Origin: Brucepastera parasyntrophica
Lineage (GTDB): Bacteria; Spirochaetota; Spirochaetia; Treponematales; Treponemataceae
Assembly (NCBI RefSeq): GCF_022376835.1
Contig: NZ_CP084606.1
Span: 3,154,739-3,218,738 of the forward strand
DNA length: 64,000 bases
Reading direction: 5' to 3'
Both the position numbers and the translations under genes were made by a program. Shown piece after piece: positions 34,561 to 44,143 of the stretch; within the stretch, counting starts at the first letter, position 1, and each line of letters begins with the position of its first letter. The notes below the pieces were generated by a model. The model had not been told where the DNA came from and searched no databases. It saw nothing but the letters and a program-made list of their open reading frames with translations.

Positions 34561-34634
34561 TGCGCCCGACACGGCTCGAACGTGCGACCTACAGATTCGA
34601 AGTCTGTTGCTCTATCCAACTGAGCTACGGGCGC
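34561..34634 (-). tRNA. tRNA-Arg (anticodon TCG)
   Basis: Minus-strand cloverleaf of 74 nt: acceptor GCGCCCG/CGGGCGC, anticodon stem ACAGA/TCTGT with loop CTTCGAA, T arm with CGTTCGAGC, discriminator A, CCA not encoded. It reads CGA. Confidence 0.93.
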
Positions 34635-34696
34635 GATTTTCTATGAAAATACGGCTTGAAAACAGAAAAGGGCTTCCATGAGGAGGCCCTTTTTCG

Positions 34697-34769
34697 GGTG
34701 CCTGATGGGGTTCGAACCCACGACAACCAGATCCACAATCTGGCGCTCTACCGCTGAACTACAGGCACC
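34697..34769 (-). tRNA. tRNA-His (anticodon GTG)
   Basis: Minus-strand cloverleaf: acceptor GTGCCTG/CAGGCAC with the extra 5' G (position -1, 34769) facing discriminator C (34697), the identity mark of tRNA-His. Anticodon stem CCAGA/TCTGG with loop TTGTGGA. The T arm has GGTTCGAACC. CCA is not encoded. Confidence 0.95.
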
Positions 34770-34879
34770 ATAAACAATGAAGCAATCTTGCCAGATGATA
34801 GAAAAAAAGTCAAGAATAGCCCTCTTTTCAATTCAGTTCCTGCGCGGAAATCCGATAATGAATTGAAGGAGTGTATAAA

Positions 34880-35377
34880 ATGGAGCAGCAGACAGACAAT
34901 TCAGCTTTTCTTGAGGATATATTACAGAAAGAAATTTCCATTTTAACTGATTTATATGCCTGCCAGAAACGCATGTATGAATGTGTCCTGGCCCGTGACT
35001 GGGTTGAACTCCAGAAAGAAACAGCCCGCTCCGAGAATTTCGCGGTTATCTTCCTCGATATGGATGAACAGCGGATTGAAACCGCCCGGAAAATAAAGCC
35101 GGAAGCTGAAGGTTCCCGCGATTTTTATTCAGTGACCGCGGAACTTCCGGAAGACGACCGGACCCGGATAAACGCCATGTTCCGTGAAGTAAAGCGGCTT
35201 CTTCTTCTTTCAAAAACTGAAAACGAAGTTTTCAATACCTATGTAACTAATGCCCGTTCCGTTATAAACGGAATGCTTGAAACCGTTATGCCTTCCCGCC
35301 GGAATAAGACATACAACAGGCGGGGAGATCTTTTGACAGCTCATGTGGAAAGTCTGCTGTTAAACCGTTCATTTTAA
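34880..35377 (+). CDS. flgN: FlgN-like flagellar export chaperone
   Basis: 165 residues, mostly helical, charged, with no signal peptide. FlgN guards the hook-filament junction proteins FlgK and FlgL before export; it is identified here by size, helical make-up (EISILTDLYACQKRMYECVL) and place directly before flgK. The start is ATG 34880: AAGGAG at 34866-34871 sits eight bases before it but overlaps the alternative GTG at 34871. Eleven bases separate its stop from flgK, so they share an mRNA. Confidence 0.82.
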   Translation: MEQQTDNSAFLEDILQKEISILTDLYACQKRMYECVLARDWVELQKETARSENFAVIFLDMDEQRIETARKIKPEAEGSRDFYSVTAELPEDDRTRINAMFREVKRLLLLSKTENEVFNTYVTNARSVINGMLETVMPSRRNKTYNRRGDLLTAHVESLLLNRSF

Positions 35378-35387
35378 GGAGAAACGA

Positions 35388-37265
35388 ATGTCGACTTTTT
35401 CAGGAATTGAAATGGGAAAAAGGAGTCTCTTTGCCCACCAGCAGGCGATACAGACAGCCGGACATAATCTTTCCAACGCATCAACTGAAGGATATACACG
35501 CCAGCGTGTTGATTTAAAGGCCACGGATCCCCTGTACCGTCCCGATCTCAGCAGGGCCGAAACGCCGGGCCAGCTCGGGCAGGGCGTTTCAGTGGAATCG
35601 ATCCGCCGCCTGCGCGATACGCTTCTTGACCAGCGAATTTTCGCACAGACAAACGGGGAAGGGTACTGGCAAACCAGAAACAACTACATTCTGATGATGG
35701 AGCAGGTTTACAATGAGCCTGCCGATATTTCCCTGCGAACGCGAATGGACCAGTTCTGGGACTCATGGGAAGAACTTGCTCTGTATCCGGAATCAAAAAG
35801 CGCCCGCCAGGTAGTACTGAGCCGGGGTGAAACCCTTGTTGACGCTATTCACCAGCAGTATAAGGGTTTGAGGGGAATCGGGGATATATTGAACGGCGAT
35901 ATTGAAGCCGTAACCCGCCAGGTAAATGATTTAAGCCGTCAGATTGCCGATCTGAACGGCGAAATTGTCAAAGTTAAGGCCATGGGCGATAATCCCAATG
36001 ACTTAATGGACAGGCGGGATCTTCTGGTGGAAAAACTTTCCAGCCTGATAAACATAACCGTAGACAGCCGCGATACTGATGAAGAATATGTTATTCACAC
36101 TTCCGGATATGAACTGGTCCAGGGAATGAATTACCGCGCCTTCAGTGTGCAGTCCGGTTTTGAAAACGAGGGTTATGGAGATGTTGTCTGGGCGGATAAC
36201 GGTCAGCGGGCCTATTTTACAGGCGGCAAGCTCGGGGCGCTTATCGAGCTTCGCGATGTCGATGTCCGTTCGGAAATCCAGAACCTTGACACCATGACCA
36301 TGAATTTTGTCGACCTTGTCAATGATATTCACTATGACGGAATGGGCACAAACGGTAAATCAGGAATCAATTTCTTTGTAGAACAGGCTTTTATTAATAA
36401 TGTCGCCGGAAATTATGACCGGAATGGGGACGGCGAATATGATTCATCATATATTTTCCGCATAACGGGCGGAAATAAACTGTCCGGCCGGGAACAGATA
36501 GGACTGGCCGGTGAAATCACGCTTTCCGCCGCGGAAGGAAATGTCCAGGTACCTTACTATCCTACCGATATGGTCTCGGATGTCGTAGCCCGCATAAATA
36601 ATTCCGGCGCAGAAGTCGTTGCCAGCCTTGACCGGGACGGACGCCTTGTTCTGAAAGGCACGGTAGCTGACGGACGTGAAAATCCTGACTTCGTAATCCG
36701 CTATATGGAAGACTCGGGGCGGTTTCTTGCAGGATATGCGGGAGTGCTTGCCGGTTCCGGGCCTGAAAATGCCTATACCTGGGAACAGGCTGACGCCGTT
36801 AACCTGCTTGCGGGAGAAAATATCCAGTTCGCAGTTTCCCCGATCGCCCATCCTTCCGGCTGGATAGAAATAAACGGAGCCATTAAATCCGATATACAGA
36901 CAATTGCCGCGGGTTTCGCGGAATCTGACGGCACTGTTTTTCCCGGAGATAACCGGGTCGCTGTCGCGATCGCACAAATCCGCAATACTGCCGTTATGGT
37001 CGGCAACAGCCGGACCTTTGATGATTTTTTCTCGGAAGCGGTGACTAATATCGGCCTCAAGGGCGAGCAGGCATCCCGCTCCCTGGAAACACAGATCGCA
37101 ATTATGAAAGAACTCCGGGATATGCGTGACTCCGTTTCCGGAGTAAATGTTGATGAAGAACTTGCTGATATTATCAAATTTCAGCACGGCTATAATGCCG
37201 CGGCAAAATTCATTGCTACGATTAATGAAATGCTTGATACCATAATAAACCGGATGGGTGTATAA
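35388..37265 (+). CDS. flgK: Flagellar hook-associated protein 1 (FlgK)
   Basis: 625 residues. It joins the hook to the filament and is exported by the flagellar type III system. The N-terminus (STFSGIEMGKRSLFAHQQAI, NLSNASTEGYTRQRV) and the C-terminus (GVNVDEELADIIKFQHGYNA, AAKFIATINEMLDTIINRM) are the paired terminal helices typical of FlgK. The middle is the variable exposed region. TAAGGAG precedes the start. It is flanked by flgN and flgL in the usual spirochaete order. Confidence 0.97.
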   Translation: MSTFSGIEMGKRSLFAHQQAIQTAGHNLSNASTEGYTRQRVDLKATDPLYRPDLSRAETPGQLGQGVSVESIRRLRDTLLDQRIFAQTNGEGYWQTRNNYILMMEQVYNEPADISLRTRMDQFWDSWEELALYPESKSARQVVLSRGETLVDAIHQQYKGLRGIGDILNGDIEAVTRQVNDLSRQIADLNGEIVKVKAMGDNPNDLMDRRDLLVEKLSSLINITVDSRDTDEEYVIHTSGYELVQGMNYRAFSVQSGFENEGYGDVVWADNGQRAYFTGGKLGALIELRDVDVRSEIQNLDTMTMNFVDLVNDIHYDGMGTNGKSGINFFVEQAFINNVAGNYDRNGDGEYDSSYIFRITGGNKLSGREQIGLAGEITLSAAEGNVQVPYYPTDMVSDVVARINNSGAEVVASLDRDGRLVLKGTVADGRENPDFVIRYMEDSGRFLAGYAGVLAGSGPENAYTWEQADAVNLLAGENIQFAVSPIAHPSGWIEINGAIKSDIQTIAAGFAESDGTVFPGDNRVAVAIAQIRNTAVMVGNSRTFDDFFSEAVTNIGLKGEQASRSLETQIAIMKELRDMRDSVSGVNVDEELADIIKFQHGYNAAAKFIATINEMLDTIINRMGV

Positions 37266-37377
37266 AGGCCGCCTTTTAAAACCCCTGTTAGGTTTTAAGT
37301 GACAGCTTGGAAAAAAATCGCCGGGTCCTTCCAAAACAAGGATTTATCAATTGGCGATTTTCTCCCCCGGATAAGAA

Positions 37378-37407
37378 AACTTCTAAAAACTTCAGTTTTT
37401 AGAAGTT
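37378..37407. other. 13-bp hairpin between flgK and flgL
   Basis: AACTTCTAAAAAC (37378-37390), loop TTCA, GTTTTTAGAAGTT (37395-37407). It lies just upstream of the flgL ribosome site GGAGG. It could protect flgL mRNA or partly terminate flgK transcripts; no clean T-run follows. Confidence 0.6.
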
Positions 37408-37430
37408 CCCTAAATAAGGAGGACGGATAA

Positions 37431-38675
37431 ATGAGACGTATAAGCTCAAATCTCCAGCATAATGACACGCAGTTTGCGCTGCGCCGCCAGGAATCCCGGA
37501 TCAATGAGGTAAATAATCAGATATCAGGTCAGAGAAAGATCCTGAACCTCCGGGACGATCCTCTTGCCGCGGGACACAGTGTCCGGTACCAGTCCTATCT
37601 GTCCCGTCTGGAACGGTTTGAAAAAAACGCAAAAACGGTAAAAGATCAGTACAGCATAACCGAGGGATATATGAATCAGTCCCTGCAGGTTATGCACCGT
37701 CTCAAGGAACTGACGGTCAGCGCCGCCACCGGAACAAATACCCCGGCCGACTTGAAAAATATGGTCGCCGAGGTCGATGAAATTCTGAAAGAACTTGTTG
37801 CGAACGGAAACGCCATCGGCCCTGATGGGACCTATCTTTTTTCGGGAACAAAAAGCTTTACGCTTCCTTTTGAGGCCGTATACGGCGATGTTGACGGTGC
37901 GGGAAACCCGATGATCATGCAGGTCCGGTATAACGGATCTCTCGGGGAAAAAGGCATTGAAATTGATGAACAGTCCTACATTCAGACAAACCAGCCGGGC
38001 AGCCGTACCTTCTGGGCGGAGCCCCAGTCGCTTTTTTCGGAAGTAAACGCAACTGAATATATGGTCCCGGCTGACACCACCGTTGAAATTGACGGTATAA
38101 CGGTGAATCTGTATGCGGGAGACAATGTGTATGCCATTATTTCACGGATTAATGATTCCGGCGCGGCGGTAAAGGCCACGCTTGATCCTGTTACCCAGGC
38201 TCTTAATCTTCAGACAACCGATGCCCGCCAGCTCTGGCTCCGGGATGGGGAGGGCGGCACCGTTCTTTCTTCTCTTGGGCTGGTCCGCCCGGACCAGCGT
38301 CCTCCGAACAATATTGCGCCGTCAGTCAGACTTTCCGGAGGATCGTTGTATGATGCCGTTATTTCCCTGAGGGATTCACTGATTTCTGGTGACCAGGAAG
38401 CAATCGGCAGCAGAATCCTCGGTTCTATAGACAGCGCTACTGATAATCTCACTGTCAGGCTGGCCGAAATAGGCGCGCGCTATAACCGCTCCCAGATGAC
38501 ACTTGCCCGGCTTGATACCCAAATTCTTAATGTTTCCGCCGCGGAATCGCGGGAAGGCGATATTGACTTTACAAAAGCCATAACAGATCTTAAAATGTAT
38601 GAATACACGCAGCAGGCGGCTTTGAGCGTAGCAGGAAAGTTATATTCAAACACGCTTCTGAATTACATAAGGTAA
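37431..38675 (+). CDS. flgL: Flagellar hook-associated protein 3 (FlgL)
   Basis: 414 residues. Second hook-filament junction protein. It starts MRRISSNLQHNDTQFALRRQ with the flagellin-like N-terminal coil (NNQISGQRKILNLRDDPLAAGHSVRYQSYL) and ends with the matching C-terminal coil (REGDIDFTKAITDLKMYEYTQQAALSVAGK). The extra middle domain makes it longer than the ~300-residue E. coli protein, as is usual in spirochaetes. AAGGAGG lies before the ATG. fliW follows eight bases after the stop. Confidence 0.95.
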   Translation: MRRISSNLQHNDTQFALRRQESRINEVNNQISGQRKILNLRDDPLAAGHSVRYQSYLSRLERFEKNAKTVKDQYSITEGYMNQSLQVMHRLKELTVSAATGTNTPADLKNMVAEVDEILKELVANGNAIGPDGTYLFSGTKSFTLPFEAVYGDVDGAGNPMIMQVRYNGSLGEKGIEIDEQSYIQTNQPGSRTFWAEPQSLFSEVNATEYMVPADTTVEIDGITVNLYAGDNVYAIISRINDSGAAVKATLDPVTQALNLQTTDARQLWLRDGEGGTVLSSLGLVRPDQRPPNNIAPSVRLSGGSLYDAVISLRDSLISGDQEAIGSRILGSIDSATDNLTVRLAEIGARYNRSQMTLARLDTQILNVSAAESREGDIDFTKAITDLKMYEYTQQAALSVAGKLYSNTLLNYIR

Positions 38676-38683
38676 GGTGAAGA

Positions 38684-39127
38684 ATGGAAGTACAGACTAA
38701 GGCGATGGGAACCGTATCCATCGTTGAAAAACAGATAATTGAACTTGAACACGGTTTTTACGGATTTGAACAGTATCATTCTTTTGCATTGATTGATGCG
38801 GAACAAAAACCGTTTATATGGGTCCAGTCACTGGAAAATCCGGAACTGGCTTTTTTGGTGATTGATCCGTTTATTTTCCGGCCTGATTACGAAATAGATG
38901 TGGACGATTCCCTGCTGGAACCGCTGGAAATACAATCCCCGTCGGATGTTCTGGTTTTTGTGCTGCTCACGGTCCCTTCTGACGGAAGTCCGATTACGGC
39001 AAATCTCCAGGGCCCGCTTATTATCAACAAAAAAAATAACAAGGCGCTCCAGGCTATTCTGGTAGACCCCCGCTGGCAGACAAAGCATGATCTCGTCGCG
39101 GAAATTTCCGCAAAGCGGGGGTCCTGA
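38684..39127 (+). CDS. fliW: Flagellar assembly factor FliW
   Basis: 147 residues of the usual length. FliW binds free flagellin and also CsrA, relieving CsrA's block of flagellin translation when flagellin is being exported. Seen: the [14 protein letters not shown] and FLVIDPFIF blocks of the family and [20 protein letters not shown] near the end. The stop TGA overlaps the csrA ATG (TGATG), so translation is coupled, which fits two partners needed in balance. Confidence 0.95.
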   Translation: MEVQTKAMGTVSIVEKQIIELEHGFYGFEQYHSFALIDAEQKPFIWVQSLENPELAFLVIDPFIFRPDYEIDVDDSLLEPLEIQSPSDVLVFVLLTVPSDGSPITANLQGPLIINKKNNKALQAILVDPRWQTKHDLVAEISAKRGS

Positions 39128-39351
39128 TGCTTATATTATCAAGAAAAATAAACGAAAAAATAATGATCGGCGAAGATATTTCCGTTACAATTATTGAAAT
39201 TCACGGCGATCAGGTTAAAGTAGGAATTGAAGCTCCAAAATCGGTGAAAGTCTTCCGCCAGGAAGTCTTTGAGGCTATCCAGAATGAAAACCGCGCGGCG
39301 GCAGTTTCAAATACAAATCTTGAGGGACTTTCCGGCATTATCCCGGAATAG
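39127..39351 (+). CDS. csrA: Carbon storage regulator CsrA
   Basis: 74 residues, starting [18 protein letters not shown], with the RNA-binding edge (L-x-L-S-R-K) and the [20 protein letters not shown] core. It binds GGA motifs in mRNA leaders and blocks translation; in spirochaetes the best supported target is flagellin mRNA. The C-terminal ~12 residues extend past the usual core. It overlaps fliW at its start and the convergent tsaB gene by 14 bases at its end. Confidence 0.96.
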   Translation: MLILSRKINEKIMIGEDISVTIIEIHGDQVKVGIEAPKSVKVFRQEVFEAIQNENRAAAVSNTNLEGLSGIIPE

Positions 39352-40009
39352 AGTTTTCCGCATCGCTCTTGCGGACATATACCGGTCCTGCGTGGTCCGG
39401 TATTTTTTTTTCATCATTATATAAAGACTCTGCCATCAAAGCCATTTCAAGCGAAATGCCCTTTGTTCCCGAAATGCAGGAAAATATATCCATTTTCGGG
39501 TTTTCCCTGCCAAGCCGTTCTGCAAAGAGCGCCGCGTCAGGCCCGGTTATCAGCAGCCGTTCCGCAGGATCAATATACGGAAAAATTTCTTTTTCCGATA
39601 TATCGAGCGCTTCAGTCGTCGGCTGACCCTGTCTGAATATCTGCACATAAAACCGTCCTTTTTTTGCATCGAGAACACTGATCACCGCGCCTGGCCAGCT
39701 GCTGAATGGATATGCATAACAGACAAGCGGCTGAATGGGAAAAAGCGGACATCCGGCAGCAAGCTGAACAGCCTTTGCTGCGGAAAAGCCGATCCTGAGT
39801 CCGGTAAATGATCCCGGCCCCTCCGCGCAGACAACCAGTTCGGTCTTTTCAGGAGAAAAACCGGCTGAATCGACGGCCTTGCTCAGCGCGTCGGTAATAT
39901 ATTCGGCATGATGTCCCTTAAAATCAAATAAAACAGTCGCCTGTCCTTTGGGACCGAGGGCAGAGACGGAAAGCATTCCGGTTATAGTATCAATTGAAAT
40001 AATATTCAT
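39338..40009 (-). CDS. tsaB: tRNA threonylcarbamoyladenosine biosynthesis protein TsaB
   Basis: 223 residues. Partner of TsaD in making t6A37 on ANN-reading tRNAs; not itself catalytic. The ASKHA-fold start [18 protein letters not shown] and the signature [20 protein letters not shown] are clear. It is convergent with csrA, and its last 14 bases overlap csrA. tsaE lies 44 bases upstream on the same strand, so the pair is likely one unit. Confidence 0.93.
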   Translation of the reverse strand: MNIISIDTITGMLSVSALGPKGQATVLFDFKGHHAEYITDALSKAVDSAGFSPEKTELVVCAEGPGSFTGLRIGFSAAKAVQLAAGCPLFPIQPLVCYAYPFSSWPGAVISVLDAKKGRFYVQIFRQGQPTTEALDISEKEIFPYIDPAERLLITGPDAALFAERLGRENPKMDIFSCISGTKGISLEMALMAESLYNDEKKIPDHAGPVYVRKSDAENSIPG

Positions 40010-40053
40010 CAGTATCGCCTTATAGTGTCAGGGTTATTCTGCCCCAATATATC

Positions 40054-40482
40054 TCACAATTCGCCGTAGGGCCAGTTTTCCACAGTAATGAGTCTGTCAT
40101 TGTCTTTGTCCGCTTCCATTTTTATTATGATGGAATATGGGGGCAGCAAATCCATGACCTTTTCACTCCATTCAATAACGCATACTCCGTCCCCGTAAAG
40201 CATTTCATCCGTTCCGAGATTGACAAAATCCTCACCGGAATCGAGCCTGTATACATCCATATGATAGAGGGGAAGTCTGCCATAGTATTCGGAAATAAGA
40301 GTAAAAGTAGGGCTGGTTATATTTTCATCTATACCAAGACCGGCGGCTATTCCCTTTGTTATGGTTGTTTTGCCCGCAGCAAGCGTACCCTGCAGGGCAA
40401 GAACCGCTCCTTTTTCAAGCTGCGAACCTATTTTTTTCCCGAATGCAATGGTTTCGTCTGATGAATGAGTAACAAAGGTCAT
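40054..40482 (-). CDS. tsaE: tRNA threonylcarbamoyladenosine biosynthesis ATPase TsaE
   Basis: 142 residues. ATPase that resets the TsaB-TsaD complex. The Walker A motif reads GTLAAGKTT (family pattern G-x-L-x-A-G-K-T), followed by SPTFTLISEY and LYHMDVYRL, the TsaE switch and metal-binding patches, and by VCVIEWSEKV. Length is normal. It is placed with tsaB, as in many bacteria. Confidence 0.95.
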   Translation of the reverse strand: MTFVTHSSDETIAFGKKIGSQLEKGAVLALQGTLAAGKTTITKGIAAGLGIDENITSPTFTLISEYYGRLPLYHMDVYRLDSGEDFVNLGTDEMLYGDGVCVIEWSEKVMDLLPPYSIIIKMEADKDNDRLITVENWPYGEL

Positions 40483-40515
40483 GAGTAACCCTACAGCATA
40501 AAAAAAATGAGGTCA

Positions 40516-40557
40516 ATAAAATACTCCGCCGCAGAGCAGGCAGACCTTCGGTCTGGG
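40516..40557. other. Short repeat element plus hairpin between tsaE and the next gene
   Basis: ATAAAATAC, then three extra bases, then GCCGCAGAGCAG (40516-40539), closely matches 47099-47118 in the hairpin after the sigma-like gene. It is followed by CAGACC, TTC, GGTCTG (40543-40557), a 6-bp stem. It probably belongs to a small family of intergenic terminator-like elements. Confidence 0.45.
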
Positions 40558-40585
40558 ATATTAAACCCTCGCCACGAGAATAAAA

Positions 40586-40846
40586 TTACGGCAATTTTCC
40601 ATCATAGTCGAGACCAAGGATAAATTCCTTAAGGTTCGAGATCACCTGGAGAAGGGGATAGTCAACCTTATCAATCAGTTTTACGAATATTTCCTTTTTC
40701 CCGAGCGGATTTGTTTCAATAACAAATTCGATTTGTCCGGAAAAAGTCTTTCCGGGGAGATCATACAGAGCATTGCCGGTAAATTCCCGGCGATAGTAAA
40801 TAAAATTTTCTTTACGGGTTATATTGTTTATATCCAGTATTGTCAC
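40586..40846 (-). CDS. Conserved-looking small protein of unknown function
   Basis: 86 residues, acidic/basic mixed, with no signal peptide or membrane segment. It reads as a compact alpha/beta domain (IEFVIETNPLGKKEIFVKLI) that may be cytoplasmic. It lies between tsaE and the flagellar genes on the same strand, 102 bases before tsaE. I do not recognise the family. The protein-like codon pattern and the lack of a competing frame on the other strand support it. Confidence 0.65.
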   Translation of the reverse strand: MTILDINNITRKENFIYYRREFTGNALYDLPGKTFSGQIEFVIETNPLGKKEIFVKLIDKVDYPLLQVISNLKEFILGLDYDGKLP

Positions 40847-40916
40847 TTAGTATTGTCTCCGTAATATTCATAATAGTATATAGTGAAATCGTTTTTTCCG
40901 CAATAAAAAGCTTGGT

Positions 40917-41507
40917 TCACACTGCCTTCAGAACCTCACTCAGTTTTTCGATACGGGGGGCAAGTTCGTATTCGGAAATATCCCCGATAAGGATAGTATC
41001 TTTTTTTTCAAGCGCGCCCAGCAAATCCGTTAAAATCGGAGGAAGTTCAAGCAAAAAGGCCGAAAGCTCTGAATCTTCTATCTGCAGAGCAGCAGGATCA
41101 ATCCCTGCAAGAGGAATGAGAGGAATAAGTCCGTTTAATTCCCTGAAATTTTCAGACAAAAGCTTGATGGCTTCCATGACAGCAAGGTCCTTTCCGGTTT
41201 GGAGAAGAACAGGAATATTCTGCAGCTGATCAATAGAAGCCGAAAACCGCTGTCCTACCGCCTGCAGCATATATCTGACATCTTCGCCGGAAATTGTTCC
41301 CAACTCTATAAGTGAAAAATTTTGCGGGGATTTTGAAAAAAAACCGTCAAGTTCACCGGGACTGATTTCTTTCCCGTCTATTTTAATTGACGTAATAGTG
41401 TTTTTCTCTTTTTCACAGGCTTCTTCAATTTGCCCGAGAATTTCCCCCAGCGTCTGTTCATTTTTTATTTCAAAATCAATGTCTTCGTTATTCAGACGAA
41501 TTTTCAT
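40917..41507 (-). CDS. Uncharacterised protein at the end of the fliD operon
   Basis: 196 residues from ATG 41507 (the second of two adjacent ATGs; GAGG-like AGGAG is five to six bases upstream, and a longer in-frame start at 41522 lies before the ribosome site). It starts MKIRLNNEDIDFEIKNEQTL, a ubiquitin-like beta-grasp opening, then a helical body rich in leucine and acidic residues. There is no signal peptide. It follows fliD by 16 bases on the same strand, so it is probably co-transcribed and may have a flagellar role. Family not recognised. Confidence 0.7.
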   Translation of the reverse strand: MKIRLNNEDIDFEIKNEQTLGEILGQIEEACEKEKNTITSIKIDGKEISPGELDGFFSKSPQNFSLIELGTISGEDVRYMLQAVGQRFSASIDQLQNIPVLLQTGKDLAVMEAIKLLSENFRELNGLIPLIPLAGIDPAALQIEDSELSAFLLELPPILTDLLGALEKKDTILIGDISEYELAPRIEKLSEVLKAV

Positions 41508-41523
41508 CATGGCTCCTGTCATT

Positions 41524-43481
41524 TTAGTTGTTATTGCTGTTCCGCCGGTTGAAATTTGAAATTGAATCAGACTGGTTCTGGAGACTGTTCAGGGAACCTT
41601 CCATTCTTCCGTATTTTGCCCTCAATTCCGCTTCCTTTGTCTCAAGCTGCTTGTCCAGCTGGTCAATCCGTTTTTCCGTTGTTGTGATCCTGGTCGCAAG
41701 CCCGGAAGTCCGGGTCGGGAAAATACCGCCTGTCTGTACATAGGGCGTGAGATTATTGTCAAATGCCCAGGCAAGCCCGGAATCAATTACCAGGTCTCCG
41801 TCCGAATCATATCCGAAGAAATTCTTGATGCCGGAAATATGGTTTTTAAGCGCGTCATCCAGTTTTTTTTCATCAATTTCAAGATATCCCTCATGCGGGA
41901 CGATTCGAGCGCCCCGCCGGCAGTTGCCTTTGTCGAAACACCAAGGTTCGAAAGGAGGGTTACTGTCTCGGCGTCGCCGGGATAGTAGGGATTGCTGGTC
42001 AGTCTCTGGAGTGTGGATTTTACATTATTCAGGGTCGTATCGCCCCTCATCATACCCAGTTTTTCCTCGGCTTCCTTTCTTTCATCATTGGTAAAATACT
42101 GGATTTCCGAAATTATCTCGGGCCTGTCCTGCGTCAGAATATTAAGCTCCGCCATAACCCTGTTATAATTTGCGACAAAGGCGATAATAGCTTCTTTTGC
42201 CGTTTCGGTATCCGGTTTGATACTAAGTGTTTCCATTTTTTCCGTTGCCTCACGCAAGTTAATGGTAACGCCGGGAACAAGATCGTCTATTTCATTTGTA
42301 GAACGGGTAATGGTTATACCTTCATATTTGAGAATGGCGTCCTGGGCGGTCGAAACCGGATTAACGGGAACATAGTCTCCGACTGCCTTAGGATCGTATA
42401 TTTTTATATTTTCTATGGTTATTTCCCTGTTTGTATTATTGTTCTGGACCAGCAGCGCGTTTATATCGCCGTATTCCGACAGGGGTACCGTAACTACGGT
42501 TTTCTGTGTACTGTCCGTTATTTCAGGAAGCGGAATGGATGTATTGCGGGTCGAACGCAGGGAAAAGACCGCGTTATCCTCCACAATCCGAGGCGTCTGC
42601 TGGACAGGTTCGTCATCAAGAAGGGTTTCGGACGCCGCGTTTGAGACAGTTATGCCTCCGAAGCTTACGGTCCCCGGCTTGCCGAGTTCCGGACCGGGAG
42701 CGGCATAGGCTTCAGTACCGGCTTCCTTTTGCACAGTGCTTATAGTATATTCAAGGACATATTCGTTTCTCGCCCGGACAGGCGCTGAAAAGTCAATAAC
42801 GGCGTTTGAAAGGGGAGGGGCGGTGAGGGAATCCTGCGACAGGCTTACCGCTGTACTTGCGTCATTTTTTCTGATAAATCCGTTTTCAAGCGCAAAGGTA
42901 AGCGCATCATCGGAAAAACCCAGCCTTTCCTGGGCTCCTGTTTTCTGTGACTCGATTAATATGGACCGGCTGTTTGAGGAAACCTGAATGATTGACGCCC
43001 TCAAAAGATTATTTGACCTGCGGTTCAGGGCGTCGACAAATTCCTGGACAGTGCCGCCATTCCATGCGAAACTGATTTCTTTTTCCCCGACCGTGAATGT
43101 ATATGTCCCCTTCGGAACCTTGGAATCCCGCGGAATTACGTCGGAAAGAAAGCTGTCAGGGGCGGCTATTTGTGAGACCGATACTCTGAAAGTCTGATCC
43201 CGGGCCTCCCGTGAGGCAGTTGCAGTAACTGCCCGGGAGTCCGTTGAATCAGCGATTTTTTCAGTAAAAGGATTGTTATATGAATACAGATTTCTGGCAG
43301 AATCACGTAATACAAGCGTATGCTGGTTTAACTGTCTCCAGGCCGACTGCTGTTTTTTATACGTTTCAAGCTCTGCTTCCGCACGGTCAAGCGGCGCCCG
43401 CTCAACCTTCATCAATCCCTGGATGAGTTCATCCGTTTTGTATTTGCTTGCGCTTACGCCAGGAATACTGATGTCGGACAT
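41524..43481 (-). CDS. fliD: Flagellar filament cap protein FliD (one frameshift)
   Basis: About 652 residues after repair. It caps the growing filament and helps flagellin fold. The N-terminus (SDISIPGVSASKYKTDELIQGLMKVERAPL) and the coil that follows are typical, as are TITRSTNEIDDLVPGVTINL and the NRVMAELNILTQ region. The frame breaks at about 41887-41893: adding one base in the G run gives MRGYLEIDEKKLDDALKN, the expected start of the FliD C-terminal part. The protein then runs to SISNFNRRNSNN and a TAA at 41524-41526. It lies 55 bases after flaG. The frameshift is most likely a sequencing deletion. Confidence 0.93.
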
Positions 43482-43536
43482 ACTGGGCCTCCCTTTCCAA
43501 ATATGCAGATACAGTAAAGCAGCGGCGGACTATTAC

Positions 43537-43896
43537 TTAGATAGTTTCGTCAAAGAGCAGCCCTAGCGTCTCCTTGATTCTTGCCTGAAGCTTCTGGATT
43601 TCTGCAGATGGAATTTCCCTTATAACCTTATCGGTATTCGAGTCAATAATCTTGACGATCACCTTCTCCAAATCCGTGCTGACAAGGAATTGCAGTCTCC
43701 TGTCAAACATGTCTGAAATGTTCTGTATTTGTGCAACCGCATCGCGAAGCTGTGCCTCGCTTATCTGTTCTGATCGGGCATCATTTGTTGTCTGTGTTGT
43801 TTCTGTTGCAGCTCTTAAAGTCGAATTAACCGAACCTTCCAGCCGGCGATCCATTGCCGCCAGATGTTGCCCGATGTTAGCAACCTCGATACTCAT
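43537..43896 (-). CDS. flaG: FlaG-family flagellar protein
   Basis: 119 residues. FlaG proteins influence filament length and are encoded next to fliD. The C-terminal half (LQFLVSTDLEKVIVKIIDSN, TDKVIREIPSAEIQKL) is the conserved FlaG domain: a beta strand pair with D-x-x-T-x-x-V-I-R-x-I-P. The N-terminus is a variable helical stretch rich in Thr/Ala. CGGAGG lies before the start. It is in line with fliD. Confidence 0.92.
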   Translation of the reverse strand: MSIEVANIGQHLAAMDRRLEGSVNSTLRAATETTQTTNDARSEQISEAQLRDAVAQIQNISDMFDRRLQFLVSTDLEKVIVKIIDSNTDKVIREIPSAEIQKLQARIKETLGLLFDETI

Positions 43897-44143
43897 CGGG
43901 AACCTCCGTGAAAGTAACTATCTGTATCTTCCGTGATACAGAGTCGATTCCCCGAAAGGAATCTCAAGGAAATATAACCGGAACACTATGTAATCCGGTA
44001 TACAAGTATGCAAAACCGGCAAAACCGGTATTGTTTTAATATGGAAGAAGAAGGGCGCCTCTTCCTCTTCCACAATAATGATATGCAGGGGTTTTTAAGA
44101 GATGACGTCCAGAAATCTCTTTCACCCAGCTAATTTAACCTTC
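43897..44143. other. Gap between flaB and flaG with several hairpins
   Basis: 247 bases. Contains CTGTATC/GATACAG (43921-43940), GATTCC/GGAATC just after it, and a longer imperfect stem at 44043-44071 that probably ends flaB transcripts. No sigma-28 promoter is obvious in front of flaG. Confidence 0.5.
44043..44071 (-). terminator. Probable terminator of the downstream flaB gene
   Basis: GGAAGAAGAAGGG pairs with CCTCTTCCTCTTCC through about 12 of 13 positions around GCG. On the minus strand it lies 73 bases after the flaB stop. The T-run is weak (ATATTAAAA), so efficiency is uncertain. Confidence 0.45.

Noticed and set aside
34840..34860. Possible sigma-28 promoter (TCCGATAA) before flgN
   Set aside because: No TAAA at the right distance, and the resulting leader would barely include the ribosome site.
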